Of a stretch of DNA of 64,000 nucleotides, positions 24,020-33,441 are shown one piece after another; the first letter of the stretch is position 1; every line of letters starts with the position of its first letter. The notes beneath the pieces were generated by a model. That model saw nothing but the letters and a program-made list of their open reading frames with translations. It did not search any database and was not told the origin of the DNA. The position numbers and the translations under genes were made by a program. The DNA comes from Bacteroidota bacterium (GTDB lineage: Bacteria; Bacteroidota; Bacteroidia; Chitinophagales; Chitinophagaceae), in assembly GCA_018266575.1 (NCBI GenBank), contig JAFEAE010000016.1:62001-126000 (forward strand), written 5' to 3'.

Positions 24020-26263
24020 TCACAAATTATTATTGATCGCATCCTGCGTTCTGTCAACTCCCCAACTGATAAAGCAGCCAACGAAATAGAATCGTTTCGC
24101 AGGTGGTTCTATCGCTTGTTTTACTAATCCGCTGTATGAATAATTGTATCCGTATACTGCATTATAACCAAACACATTTGTTACACTCGCAAATAGCACT
24201 ACAAATGTTTTTTGATTTTGCTTGCCGAGGCTCGGAATATATTCTGCACTGATGCCCATGCTGTTGTAATCTTTTGTTTTTCCCTGGTCGGCGAGATAAA
24301 ACTTATTGCTGTTATCGATCATGAAATTATAATACGGCCTTCCTGTTGCGAAACTATATGTAGCGTTAATACCTGCTTTCAGTTTTGTGAAAAAACGTTT
24401 CATCACCAATGATGCAGTATGTGTTGCCGCGAAATTCGGCATTAGCTCTGCGGTGTAATTCAGGTAATCACGTTTTGTGTCGAGATACGAATAACTGATC
24501 CAGTAATCAAAATTCTTGATCGTTTTTTTATCCCGCCAAAATAGTTCTATTCCTTTCGCATAACCATAGCCGTTATTATTGTAGGCATAATAGTTGAAAT
24601 AATCAGGTGCAGTTTTTACCAGGTCCTGGTATCTTTTGTAATACGCTTCCACGCGGAATATCCTGTCTTTCGTCATCTTCTGGTAGTTGATGATGTAGTG
24701 TGTTGCTTTTGTATATCCGAGATTCGTTGTGTAAAAAAGTTGTGTGTTCTCCGGTTTCTGGTAAAATATTCCATACGCAACAGATATCTGCGCATCTTGT
24801 CCTGTTTTATATGCCAAAGAAATGCGTGGTGCAATGTCTGCCCTATTAATAGCGGTAGAATTTTCAAAACGGGCGCCAATCTTTGCAGCTAATTCATTGG
24901 TAATATAAATATCCGACTCTGCAAAAAGCGAAGTAAAATTATCTGTGAACTTATGCATTGTATCATTCACCAATGCTGTATTATATGCATGCATATATTC
25001 ACCGCCAAAACGCAGGTAACTGATGCCGCCTAATTTTTTTTCAAATACTTCTTTAACCTGTGCAAGATCCTGGCGGCTCAATATGTTTGTATTTTTTACC
25101 TGCATCCAGTAAACTGAATCGTTGAAAATTTTCTGTTGATTAAACTGATCCTGCACCTGCTGCAAAACATTATCCTTATTTGTGCTATAACTTAATCCGA
25201 GATTCATCTTCCAGCCATTATTCAAATATTCTCGCCAGCTCAAATTATTATACCAGTTGTGGTTTGTTAAACCAAATGCGTTTTTCAAATACATACTGTC
25301 AACATCCGGGCGGCGCAAACCGAGTGTGTTATAACCAAACGTTGTATAATACTTGATCATGCCTCCGTTTTTTGTTTTGATGCGAAAATTCGCATCACCA
25401 CTATGAAACTGTGGCACTTTAAAATAATCCGGCGTCTGTTTCACTGCATCAAAATATAATCCTACGTTGGTATAATTATAAGTAACTCCCCACGAAGATT
25501 TTTTATTCTTTGCCAATTGCTGTGTTCCTATCCCGACAACCAATGGAGAAAGTGTTGCATCTACTTCTGATTTTTCAGGCAGGTCAATTGATTCTAACAA
25601 AACAACAGAAGACAAGGCTTGTCCATACAATGCAGAATACCCGCCAGTACTAAAAACTGTTCCCTTGAATAAGAACGGGGAGAAACGTCCGCGTTGTGCA
25701 ATGTCGGGAACACTGCTGTAATAAGGATTATTCACCAACGTGCCATCGATATATTGTTTTGCTTCGTAACCAGCACCACCGCGAACAAATAGGCCTTCCT
25801 GCTCGCCAACTTGTTGTGCGCCTGGCAATGTTTTCAGAGCAGCAGTAATATCTGCATTCGATCCTGCAGTGGTAGCCACATCAATTGAACTTAGTACTGC
25901 ACCGCGTTTGTTATCGCCGGCAGCAAAAGAGCCCGCCGTGATTGTTACTGCCTTTAATTCGCTCAATTGCTCTTTTAATGAAGCATTGATCGTTATTGCA
26001 TTTTTATCGATCACAATTTTTTGCTCGAAGGAATTATAACCTACGTTTGTTACTAAAATAGTTTGTTCCCCTTTTTCTGTGGTTGTAAAATGAAATGAGC
26101 CGGTTGAATCGGAAGTAGCTCCGTCATAAGTATCTTTTAAAGAAATACTTGCTCCTGCAAGCGGATGCCCTTTGGTATCTTTCACCTTCCCATTAATAGA
26201 TGTTTGCGCAGTTAGCCTGAAACAGATCGCCAGTATACTCAAAACTGCTATTGCCTTTTTCAC
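24020..26263 (-). CDS. TonB-dependent receptor with carboxypeptidase-like N-terminal domain
   Basis: About 747 residues: a signal peptide (KKAIAVLSILAICF to TAQ), a CarboxypepD_reg-like domain (SINGKVKDTKGHPLAGASIS), a plug (LPGAQQVGEQEGLFVRGGAG, YIDGTLVNN) and an outer-membrane barrel. It imports an iron complex, vitamin or similar ligand using TonB energy. No SusD-like gene is adjacent. A consensus promoter at 26281-26312 overlaps any upstream start, so GTG 26263, or possibly TTG 26272, is the likely start. The LytS-type kinase gene lies upstream on the same strand. Confidence 0.88.
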   Translation of the reverse strand: MKKAIAVLSILAICFRLTAQTSINGKVKDTKGHPLAGASISLKDTYDGATSDSTGSFHFTTTEKGEQTILVTNVGYNSFEQKIVIDKNAITINASLKEQLSELKAVTITAGSFAAGDNKRGAVLSSIDVATTAGSNADITAALKTLPGAQQVGEQEGLFVRGGAGYEAKQYIDGTLVNNPYYSSVPDIAQRGRFSPFLFKGTVFSTGGYSALYGQALSSVVLLESIDLPEKSEVDATLSPLVVGIGTQQLAKNKKSSWGVTYNYTNVGLYFDAVKQTPDYFKVPQFHSGDANFRIKTKNGGMIKYYTTFGYNTLGLRRPDVDSMYLKNAFGLTNHNWYNNLSWREYLNNGWKMNLGLSYSTNKDNVLQQVQDQFNQQKIFNDSVYWMQVKNTNILSRQDLAQVKEVFEKKLGGISYLRFGGEYMHAYNTALVNDTMHKFTDNFTSLFAESDIYITNELAAKIGARFENSTAINRADIAPRISLAYKTGQDAQISVAYGIFYQKPENTQLFYTTNLGYTKATHYIINYQKMTKDRIFRVEAYYKRYQDLVKTAPDYFNYYAYNNNGYGYAKGIELFWRDKKTIKNFDYWISYSYLDTKRDYLNYTAELMPNFAATHTASLVMKRFFTKLKAGINATYSFATGRPYYNFMIDNSNKFYLADQGKTKDYNSMGISAEYIPSLGKQNQKTFVVLFASVTNVFGYNAVYGYNYSYSGLVKQAIEPPAKRFYFVGCFISWGVDRTQDAINNNL

Positions 26264-26280
26264 TGTTTGCAAATTTATCT

Positions 26281-26312
26281 CAAATATAAAGTAGTTTATT
26301 TTATAAACCAAA
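26281..26312 (-). promoter_or_regulatory. Consensus Bacteroidota promoter of the TonB receptor gene
   Basis: On the minus strand TTTG (26312-26309) is followed after exactly 20 bases by TATATTTG (26288-26281), a full match to TTTG-N19/21-TAnnTTTG. Transcription would start near 26275 and leave a leader of about 12 bases before GTG 26263. Confidence 0.8.
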
Positions 26313-26334
26313 TATGTAAAAAAATTTTCCTCGC

Positions 26335-27390
26335 CTAATGAATATCAACAGGAATCAGTACTGTAGCTTCTACCATATTCCCATTCACTTCTTTAATATT
26401 AAAATTGGCCTTCTCCCCAAATAATAATTGCAGCCGGTTCCTGGTACTGGCAAGCCCAAACCCACTTCCATCTCCATTTAATGCCCCGTTTAACATTCCT
26501 GTATTTTCAATTACCAATTCATGATACGCGTCTTTAAAATCGGAAATGATCTTTACGCTTCCGCCACTCACCTGTTTACTGATTCCATGTTTAATAGCAT
26601 TTTCAACAAGGGTTTGAAGCATCATCGGCGGTATAGGTTGATTAAGTGTATCTTCATTGATTTCATACTCCACTTTCAATCGGTCTTCAAAGCGAATATG
26701 CTCAAGGGCAAGATAATCTTTCACAATGTTCAGTTCTTTCTCAAAAGTTACGGTCTCGGATTTTTCCGCCTGCATGCTGCTGCGTAAAATATTGCTCAGC
26801 TCTGTAATTGCAGTGCGTGCCCGGTTTGGGTTTTCGTCGATCAAAGCCCTGATACTATTTAATGCATTAAAAATAAAGTGGGGGTTAATATGCGATTTGA
26901 TTGTTTTCAATTCCAGTTCTTTTACCAATGCTTCCAGTTTTAAAGTATCAACCTGTTGCTTACCGCTTTTTTGAATATAGTGGTAGATGTAATAGATCAA
27001 TGTCCACGGGGTAATAAATAACCCGCAGTCCATTGTGGATGCCAATATTCTTGTAGAGAAATCTAATTTCCGTTTTGATTCTGATATTCCGAGAAGATCA
27101 ATAATACTGATTTGCAAAATGCTGTTCAATACGCTTACTGCAATAATGCCAATAAGTAATCTTGGTAAAACTTTTTCAACCGGAAGTAAAAGCCAGTTCA
27201 ATTTTGAAATTACTGCGCGAAATAAATGTGTAGATAAAATGCCGGAGAACACTACTACAAAAAGCCTTTCAATGAATTTTACATTGATCTCATGATCGAA
27301 TGTATATGCAAAGAAAAGCATCGTGAACGCTACAAACGCCCAGCCACCAATCTGACATAACCAGTAATATTTCGAAACATTTTTAGGCAT
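26335..27390 (-). CDS. LytS/YehU-family sensor histidine kinase
   Basis: A 351-residue kinase. Four hydrophobic segments lie in the first 140 residues, then the His_kinase box IKSHINPHFIFNALNSIRAL with the phospho-accepting His, then an ATPase domain with LVENAIKHGIS and GSGFGLASTRNRL. Such kinases normally phosphorylate LytTR regulators. No regulator is adjacent; the nearest is at 31455. A -7 box (TAATTTTG, 27401-27408) lies 10 bp before the ATG. Confidence 0.9.
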   Translation of the reverse strand: MPKNVSKYYWLCQIGGWAFVAFTMLFFAYTFDHEINVKFIERLFVVVFSGILSTHLFRAVISKLNWLLLPVEKVLPRLLIGIIAVSVLNSILQISIIDLLGISESKRKLDFSTRILASTMDCGLFITPWTLIYYIYHYIQKSGKQQVDTLKLEALVKELELKTIKSHINPHFIFNALNSIRALIDENPNRARTAITELSNILRSSMQAEKSETVTFEKELNIVKDYLALEHIRFEDRLKVEYEINEDTLNQPIPPMMLQTLVENAIKHGISKQVSGGSVKIISDFKDAYHELVIENTGMLNGALNGDGSGFGLASTRNRLQLLFGEKANFNIKEVNGNMVEATVLIPVDIH

Positions 27391-27698
27391 ATCCGAACAG
27401 CAAAATTAAAATTTCAGGATAGGTTGCCGCCGATAAATTGTATTAGTGGCGGTATTGGGTAGTCTATCGGTGTAATGTATAGCAAATCTGTTGGAAAACA
27501 ACTATTCTTCTTAAAAAAACAAAATAAGTTGATAATAAACAAACCAACCATGAGGCTCGATCTGTCGCACATGGGCATCCCTCTCCTCTGGAGAGGGAAC
27601 GAGGGTGAGGTCATCAAAAACATTGTGAAAATACTTTATAATCAACCCTAACGTTTCACTAAACACAATAATGATGTAATTTTACTCTTTAAACCCGC
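27391..27698. other. 308-bp divergent intergenic region
   Basis: It lies between the kinase gene (minus) and dxs (plus). It holds a TAATTTTG -7 box for the kinase (27401-27408) and a G-rich palindromic element (27578-27610). The last 70 bases before dxs are AT-rich and may hold its promoter, but no full consensus was found. Confidence 0.5.
27578..27610 (+). repeat. G-rich palindromic element, intergenic copy
   Basis: TCCCTCTCC and GGAGAGGGA are perfect 9-bp arms around TCT, followed by ACGAGGGTGAGG. The minus strand of ileS carries the same design in frame (50600-50632): TCCCTCTCC, TTT, GGAGAGGGC, then a G-rich tail ending GGTGAGG. Confidence 0.8.
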
Positions 27699-29633
27699 AT
27701 GATGGAAATTCAACCCGGCGCTTTACTTAAAACGATCAATTCCCCGGCAGACTTAAAAAAGCTAAACAGGGAAGAATTACAACAGGTTACTAATGAGTTG
27801 CGCCAGTACATTATTGATGTGGTAAGCGTATATGGCGGGCATTTCGGGGCAAGCCTTGGCGTGGTTGAATTAACGGTGGCGCTTCATTATATTTTCAATA
27901 CACCTTATGATCAATTGGTTTGGGACGTAGGCCACCAGGCTTACGGGCATAAGATCCTCACAGGAAGAAGGGATAATTTCAGTACCAACAGAAAATATCA
28001 TGGCTTAAGCGGTTTCCCCAAACGCAGCGAAAGCGAGTACGATACATTTGGCGTCGGGCATTCTTCTACTTCTATCAGTGCAGCCCTCGGAATGGCAATA
28101 GCTGCAAAATACAAAGGAGAAAAAGACCGGAAAGCTGTTGCAATAATCGGCGACGGTGCAATGACTGCCGGCCTTGCATTTGAAGGAATGAACCATGCCG
28201 GTGTTGCAGACACGGACCTACTGATCATTTTGAATGATAACTGCATGAGTATTGACCCGAATGTGGGGGCACTGAAAGAATATTTAACCGACATCACCAC
28301 TTCAGTAACCTATAATAAATTCAAAGACGATATCTGGAAAGCGCTTGGCAAACTTCCTGTTGGTAAACATTTCACACGTGAGATGGCGAGCAAGATCGAG
28401 CACAGCATAAAAAGTTTTGTAAGCAAAAGCAGTAATCTTTTTGAATCGCTTAACCTTCGTTATTTTGGCCCGATCGATGGGCACAATCTTACCAAATTAG
28501 TAGACACATTAAGTGACCTGAAAAATATTCCCGGGCCAAAATTGCTGCACATCATTACCACAAAAGGAAAGGGATATGCGCTTGCAGAAAAAGATCAAAC
28601 AAAATGGCATGCACCAGGTTTGTTTGATAAAATTACCGGGGAGATCTATAAAAAAAGATACGAAACACCACAGCCTCCCAAATACCAGGATGTATTTGGA
28701 AAAACAATAATTGAGCTTGCAGAAAAGAATGAAAAAATTTTTGGTATTACTCCAGCAATGCCTTCCGGTTCGTCATTGAAATTTATGATGGATGAAATGC
28801 CGGACCGCGCAATTGATGTAGGTATTAGCGAACAACACGCTGTAACATTAAGTGCAGGAATGGCAACACAGGGTTTGCGTGTATTCTGTAATATTTATTC
28901 AAGCTTTATGCAACGTGCTTATGACCAGGTGATCCATGATGTTGCCATACAAAACCTACCCGTTGTATTTTGCCTGGACCGTGCAGGATTAGTGGGCGAA
29001 GACGGGCCAACGCATCATGGCGCTTATGACATTGCATTTATGCGTTGCATACCAAATATGATCGTTAGCGCACCTATGAATGAAAGTGAATTGCGCAGCC
29101 TGATGTACACAGCGCAATTGGAATCAACAAAAAATCCTTTCGTTATCCGTTATCCGCGTGGCGAAGGTGTGATGCCTGAGTGGAAAACGGAAATGAAAGA
29201 AATCAAGATCGGTACCGGAAGAAAATTAAAAGATGGAAAAGATGTAGCAATTCTTTCACTAGGCCACCCGGGGAATTTTGCGGCTACTGCTGCCCGTGAG
29301 TTAAAAACAGAAGGATTGAATGTGGCACATTACGATATGCGTTTTGCAAAACCCTTGGACGAAACATTATTGCACGAAGCGTTTAATAAGTTTGAAAAAA
29401 TAATAACTGTTGAAGACGGAACGGTTGTTGGTGGTTTTGGAAGTGCAGTAGTTGAATTCATGACGAAACATAATTATTCAGCCACTATAAAAATGTTGGG
29501 TATTCCGGATAGCATCGTTGAACATGGTACCCTCAAAGAATTACACAACGAATGCCACTACGATGCAAAAGCAATTGCTGATGCGGTGCGTGAAATGATG
29601 AAAGATGAGGTTGTGGTGCCTGAATTGCGGTAA
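27699..29633 (+). CDS. dxs: 1-deoxy-D-xylulose-5-phosphate synthase
   Basis: A 644-residue full-length DXS. Thiamine diphosphate is bound by GDGAMTAGLAFEG and NDN (NDNCMSIDPNVGAL); the pyrimidine domain shows SEQHAVTLSAG and DRAGLVGEDGPTHHG. It condenses pyruvate with glyceraldehyde 3-phosphate to make DXP for isoprenoids, thiamine and vitamin B6 (see pdxA). The gene stands alone, convergent with the propeller protein gene. The second ATG codon (27702) is an equally possible start. Confidence 0.97.
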   Translation: MMEIQPGALLKTINSPADLKKLNREELQQVTNELRQYIIDVVSVYGGHFGASLGVVELTVALHYIFNTPYDQLVWDVGHQAYGHKILTGRRDNFSTNRKYHGLSGFPKRSESEYDTFGVGHSSTSISAALGMAIAAKYKGEKDRKAVAIIGDGAMTAGLAFEGMNHAGVADTDLLIILNDNCMSIDPNVGALKEYLTDITTSVTYNKFKDDIWKALGKLPVGKHFTREMASKIEHSIKSFVSKSSNLFESLNLRYFGPIDGHNLTKLVDTLSDLKNIPGPKLLHIITTKGKGYALAEKDQTKWHAPGLFDKITGEIYKKRYETPQPPKYQDVFGKTIIELAEKNEKIFGITPAMPSGSSLKFMMDEMPDRAIDVGISEQHAVTLSAGMATQGLRVFCNIYSSFMQRAYDQVIHDVAIQNLPVVFCLDRAGLVGEDGPTHHGAYDIAFMRCIPNMIVSAPMNESELRSLMYTAQLESTKNPFVIRYPRGEGVMPEWKTEMKEIKIGTGRKLKDGKDVAILSLGHPGNFAATAARELKTEGLNVAHYDMRFAKPLDETLLHEAFNKFEKIITVEDGTVVGGFGSAVVEFMTKHNYSATIKMLGIPDSIVEHGTLKELHNECHYDAKAIADAVREMMKDEVVVPELR

Positions 29634-29644
29634 TATTATTGTCA

Positions 29645-31465
29645 CTATTCAAATTCTCCTTCACTCAACTTTATTATCGCATCTAAATTCATAGGAAGGT
29701 TTTCATTAATATAAACCTGTATCAATCTTCCGCCATTATTATATTTTTTTACATAAGCAGAGGCCTGGCCGTTTTCGTTTCTTCCTAAAACAATGTCTAC
29801 CTGTTTTTCATCAATGCCGAAATTGGAAACCCAGAAATCCGGTAACCCGAATTCTTTGCCTTTCTCTGTTGCCAGCGAAGGAAACAAACCACCAAATGCA
29901 CGTGTATCATTTCCGCCGACATGAATTCCTAAAACAGAATCCGTGCGGGGAATATTCAAATTGATCTCTTTTGTTGTTTCATCTACTTCGTAAAAAAGAG
30001 GGTTATTACCAATGAAGATCAATCTTCCTCCCGCATCGAGATATTTTCGCAACACCGAATTTTCATTTCCTTCCCAGAGTTTTTTCGGAAAATAAAAACC
30101 ATCTGAAACGATCACCATATTCTTTGCATCGTTGTATTGAGAAAATAATGCTGCAAGCGTATCAACAGCAATAACTGTAAACTCATTAGCTGTCAGATAA
30201 TTCCTTATTCTCGCCTCGCTGCCTCCATGAAAATAAACCGGCATCTTGTTCTCATAATACACAAATCGCTTAAGCGCCGGATTTACAAAAACATTTTTCC
30301 GTCCACGCAATGCATACAAATTGCCATCATCAGAACCAAAATATAACATACTATCGCTAAGCACAGGAGAGGAAAAAATAATTCCATTGGTAGAAAATTC
30401 AGAAATCCGGTTGCCGGTTTTCAGGTCAAGGCACAATAACTGGCCATCGAAACCTCCAGCATACACCTTATCATTGTTAACTAACGGTGATGCCCATACG
30501 GCAAGTGAGGTATGATGTTTCCATATTTCTTTGCCAGTCTCCATATTCAACGCCTGCACAAACCGTCCGTCGGAAGTTCCGGTAATGACTAACGAATCTT
30601 TTATCGCAACTGTGGAGATGATCCATGAAGGCTCGTGTGAAATCTTCCAGATGAATTTTCCGTCATCCGCATTCAATGCGTACAGGCATGCATCCCTTGC
30701 TCCGAAAAAAACTTTATTGCCGCTGGTAACCGCACTAGAAGTAATTGCTCTTTTATCGTATCCGTATTTGTAATCATCGATCGAGTCGCCGATTATTTTA
30801 AAGTCCCAGATTTTTTTCCCGGTCTTCGCGTCAATGGAGTAAAATGTTGCCTCTGTATCTCCGAACATAACACTGTTTTTATAGATGCATGGCGTACTTC
30901 TTATCAACCCTTTTGCACGAAATTTCCAGATAATTTTTCCTGTTGCCTGGCTTAACCGGTACAAATACCCATCATCACCTCCAATGAAAAAATCATTGCC
31001 GTATAATGTTGGTGACGAATAATAATAATCAAACCGCCATGGATATTCAATCTTCTTTTCCATATCAAATTTCCAGGCTAATTTTCCTGACTGCTCATCC
31101 AGTGCATACACCGTTTGTTTATTATCTGAAAAGAAAATTTTTCCGTTTGCTTCACTTGCAGAAGAATGAATGGCAAACTCTGAATGAAATTTCCATTTAA
31201 TAGCTGCATTTCTTTTATTGACTGCAAAAAAATCCCCTCCCGCTGTTCCAAAATAGATGATGCCGTTTTTTATCAATGGTGTTGAACGTACCGGGGCGCC
31301 AGCATTAAAAGCCCAGGCCTTATTATCATACACTAAATCGTAGTTAGTATTGATAACACGGTTTTGCAACGGCGAAGAATTTTGCGCAACAGCTTGCTGC
31401 AAACACATTAAAAGAATAATTCCTCTCGCAAAAAATTTTCTATTCAGCATATAATTAAATTTCAT
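29645..31465 (-). CDS. Secreted PQQ-type beta-propeller protein
   Basis: About 606 residues, with a signal peptide (FFARGIILLMCLQQAVAQ). A chain of PQQ-like blades follows, each with a GxxxxFGxxDG-type edge and a closing WKF/WKH (GTAGGDFFAVNKRN, GGDDGYLYRL, SDDGNLYALRG). The last 200 residues form another domain (VVIVSDGFYFPK-like, GGRLIFIGNNP) resembling a glutamine-amidotransferase-like fold. It is probably a surface or periplasmic binding protein. It overlaps the regulator gene by 11 bp if ATG 31465 is used; ATG 31450 is the alternative. Confidence 0.8.
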   Translation of the reverse strand: MKFNYMLNRKFFARGIILLMCLQQAVAQNSSPLQNRVINTNYDLVYDNKAWAFNAGAPVRSTPLIKNGIIYFGTAGGDFFAVNKRNAAIKWKFHSEFAIHSSASEANGKIFFSDNKQTVYALDEQSGKLAWKFDMEKKIEYPWRFDYYYSSPTLYGNDFFIGGDDGYLYRLSQATGKIIWKFRAKGLIRSTPCIYKNSVMFGDTEATFYSIDAKTGKKIWDFKIIGDSIDDYKYGYDKRAITSSAVTSGNKVFFGARDACLYALNADDGKFIWKISHEPSWIISTVAIKDSLVITGTSDGRFVQALNMETGKEIWKHHTSLAVWASPLVNNDKVYAGGFDGQLLCLDLKTGNRISEFSTNGIIFSSPVLSDSMLYFGSDDGNLYALRGRKNVFVNPALKRFVYYENKMPVYFHGGSEARIRNYLTANEFTVIAVDTLAALFSQYNDAKNMVIVSDGFYFPKKLWEGNENSVLRKYLDAGGRLIFIGNNPLFYEVDETTKEINLNIPRTDSVLGIHVGGNDTRAFGGLFPSLATEKGKEFGLPDFWVSNFGIDEKQVDIVLGRNENGQASAYVKKYNNGGRLIQVYINENLPMNLDAIIKLSEGEFE

Positions 31466-32201
31466 TGACCCATCGGCGAAAGCTTGGTGCATTTTCCTGG
31501 CTTACCACAATCACGTGATCGGTATCGGTAATTTCCAGGTCAACCATCAGTTTCACTTTTTCGTATTGTTTATAGCCTTTTATATATTCTGCGTTCAGCA
31601 GGTATTGCCGGTTCACCCTGAAAAAACCGGCTTCATTCAATTCCTTTTCAAGTTCAGTAAGGTTCTTATCACACAAATATTTCTTTCCTTCTTTATCAAT
31701 AGCATATACAATTTTGTTTTGTGTGTAGAAAAGAACAATGTCTTCCAAATGAAGTACAACATTCATCATTCCTTTTCTCACAACCATTCTCTTCTTGTCT
31801 TTTGCAAATGTTTGCAGGAATTGTTGCCTCTTAAAGAAATGCTGGCTTAGCATTTTATATTTGTTCAATACCTTGAGCAGGTCTTTATCATCAACCGGTT
31901 TTAATAGATAATCAATGCCGTTTGTTTCAAATGCATTAATAATAAAACGTTCGAAGCCGGTTATAAAAATCACAGGCACTTTGCAGGAAACTGTATTGAA
32001 AATATCGAACGATAGACCATCCGGCAATTGAATATCCGATAGAACAAGATCAGTATTATGTTCGCGGGAAAAATAATTGACCGCTTGTGCAACAGAAGAA
32101 AGCGTTTGCACAATTTGCACATCATCAGAAATTGCTTTAAGCCTGATTTGCAATTCTTCCGCAATCAATTTTTCGTCTTCTATAATTACTATGCGTATCA
32201 T
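31455..32201 (-). CDS. LytTR-family response regulator
   Basis: A 248-residue protein. The receiver domain has IIEDEKLIAEEL and LVLSDIQLPDG with the phospho-acceptor Asp56. The C-terminal LytTR DNA-binding domain reads FYTQNKIVYAI and GFFRVNRQYLLN. It overlaps the propeller protein gene, so they are co-transcribed. The kinase is not adjacent; the LytS-type kinase at 26335 is a candidate partner by position only. Confidence 0.92.
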   Translation of the reverse strand: MIRIVIIEDEKLIAEELQIRLKAISDDVQIVQTLSSVAQAVNYFSREHNTDLVLSDIQLPDGLSFDIFNTVSCKVPVIFITGFERFIINAFETNGIDYLLKPVDDKDLLKVLNKYKMLSQHFFKRQQFLQTFAKDKKRMVVRKGMMNVVLHLEDIVLFYTQNKIVYAIDKEGKKYLCDKNLTELEKELNEAGFFRVNRQYLLNAEYIKGYKQYEKVKLMVDLEITDTDHVIVVSQENAPSFRRWVNEI

Positions 32202-32286
32202 AACGGATACAAAATAGAAAGTTGCAGATAAACGAAGTTGTCATAAACTGCTTAGTTGATGAGTGGAAAATAAAAATGAAGATTGT

Positions 32287-33183
32287 TTATGTATTCCTGG
32301 CTAAGGAAGGAGAAATTCCATAGCGCCTCTTGTACGCCTTGCTGAACGTAAACAGGTCGGGGAAATTACAGTGCAGGGATATATCTGTAATAGAACTATT
32401 TTTTGTACTGATCAATTCATTGGCCAATTCAAGGCGTTTATTAAGCAGGTATTGATACGGCGTAATTCCATACGCTTGTTTGAACGAGCGGAAAAAATGA
32501 AATTCAGAAAGATTGCTGGCGACAGAAATTTCAGTCACTTCATTGATCGTTAAAAAATTTTCATCCATGAATTGTTTGCCTGCCCGCAACCTGTTGAACA
32601 GTTCTTTGCGTGTTTCCAATTTCACAGAATGCAACCCATTTAGCGCCAGGTAATTTCCGTATTCGTGATAAATGATCTTTTCTACAAGGTCAAAAAACCA
32701 TTCTTTGTTTATCAATTCCTCTGTGTTCCCATTTTTGATTGCAGCAACCAATGCGTCTAATTTTTTTGCGAACGATGTAGTACCGGCAGGGCAGACTGCT
32801 TCAAAAAATTCCGGGTAGGTAAAATACTTTGCCTGGTAATTATCGAAATTATAATCTTCTTTCTGTGAAATTATGCTGAATGCTTCCGCTACAGTTTCCG
32901 GACAAATATCAATGCAAATACTTTTCACTACTGTCCTCGAATCAAAAAATGCTTTCACATGCGGTTGTTTGCATGCAAGCATAAAACTGCCCGACGAAAC
33001 TGAATATTCTTTATTTCCAACTTTATAATGAATACATTTATCGATCACATACTTCAGGCTGAAGCTGCGGAATGCATTGGTGGTAAACCATTCGTTAAGC
33101 TCGGAATAATAAACCATATCCGAATTGGCAGGCTTATTCAGGCTCAGTTTATTTTCCTCTGTTATGGTGTTGTACAGGCGCAT
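32287..33183 (-). CDS. AraC-family transcriptional regulator
   Basis: A 298-residue protein. The N-terminal 180 residues have no recognised ligand motif. The C-terminal tandem helix-turn-helix is clear: NLSEFHFFRSFKQAYGITPY and FPDLFTFSKAYKRRYGISPS. It likely responds to a small molecule or stress. It stands between the LytTR gene and scpA on the same strand, with more than 80 bp on each side, so it has its own promoter. Confidence 0.9.
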   Translation of the reverse strand: MRLYNTITEENKLSLNKPANSDMVYYSELNEWFTTNAFRSFSLKYVIDKCIHYKVGNKEYSVSSGSFMLACKQPHVKAFFDSRTVVKSICIDICPETVAEAFSIISQKEDYNFDNYQAKYFTYPEFFEAVCPAGTTSFAKKLDALVAAIKNGNTEELINKEWFFDLVEKIIYHEYGNYLALNGLHSVKLETRKELFNRLRAGKQFMDENFLTINEVTEISVASNLSEFHFFRSFKQAYGITPYQYLLNKRLELANELISTKNSSITDISLHCNFPDLFTFSKAYKRRYGISPSLARNT

Positions 33184-33441
33184 TCAAACAGGCAAATTCA
33201 CAGTTAAAAGACAAAAAAGGAAATATGAATGTGACTTACTGCTAAAATTAGCAGGATTTGACAAGCATCGCAACAAGGTGGTCAGTTTATACAACCTTTT
33301 GTCATTTTAAAAAAATAAAAACACTCAGATAAAAATACAATGAGAATAACCACTATCAATGAATATCAGGTTTTTCACTTGAATATTAATGATTGAATGT
33401 TGAGTGTGAGTGTGAAGAAACATTATTCCGGTTCATCAGGC

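Noticed and set aside
24020-26263. TonB receptor as part of a SusC/SusD polysaccharide locus
   Set aside because: No SusD-like lipoprotein or glycoside hydrolase is adjacent; the protein is shorter than typical SusC.
26264-26311. Longer TonB receptor start at TTG 26311
   Set aside because: It overlaps a full-consensus promoter; a signal peptide starts at GTG 26263.
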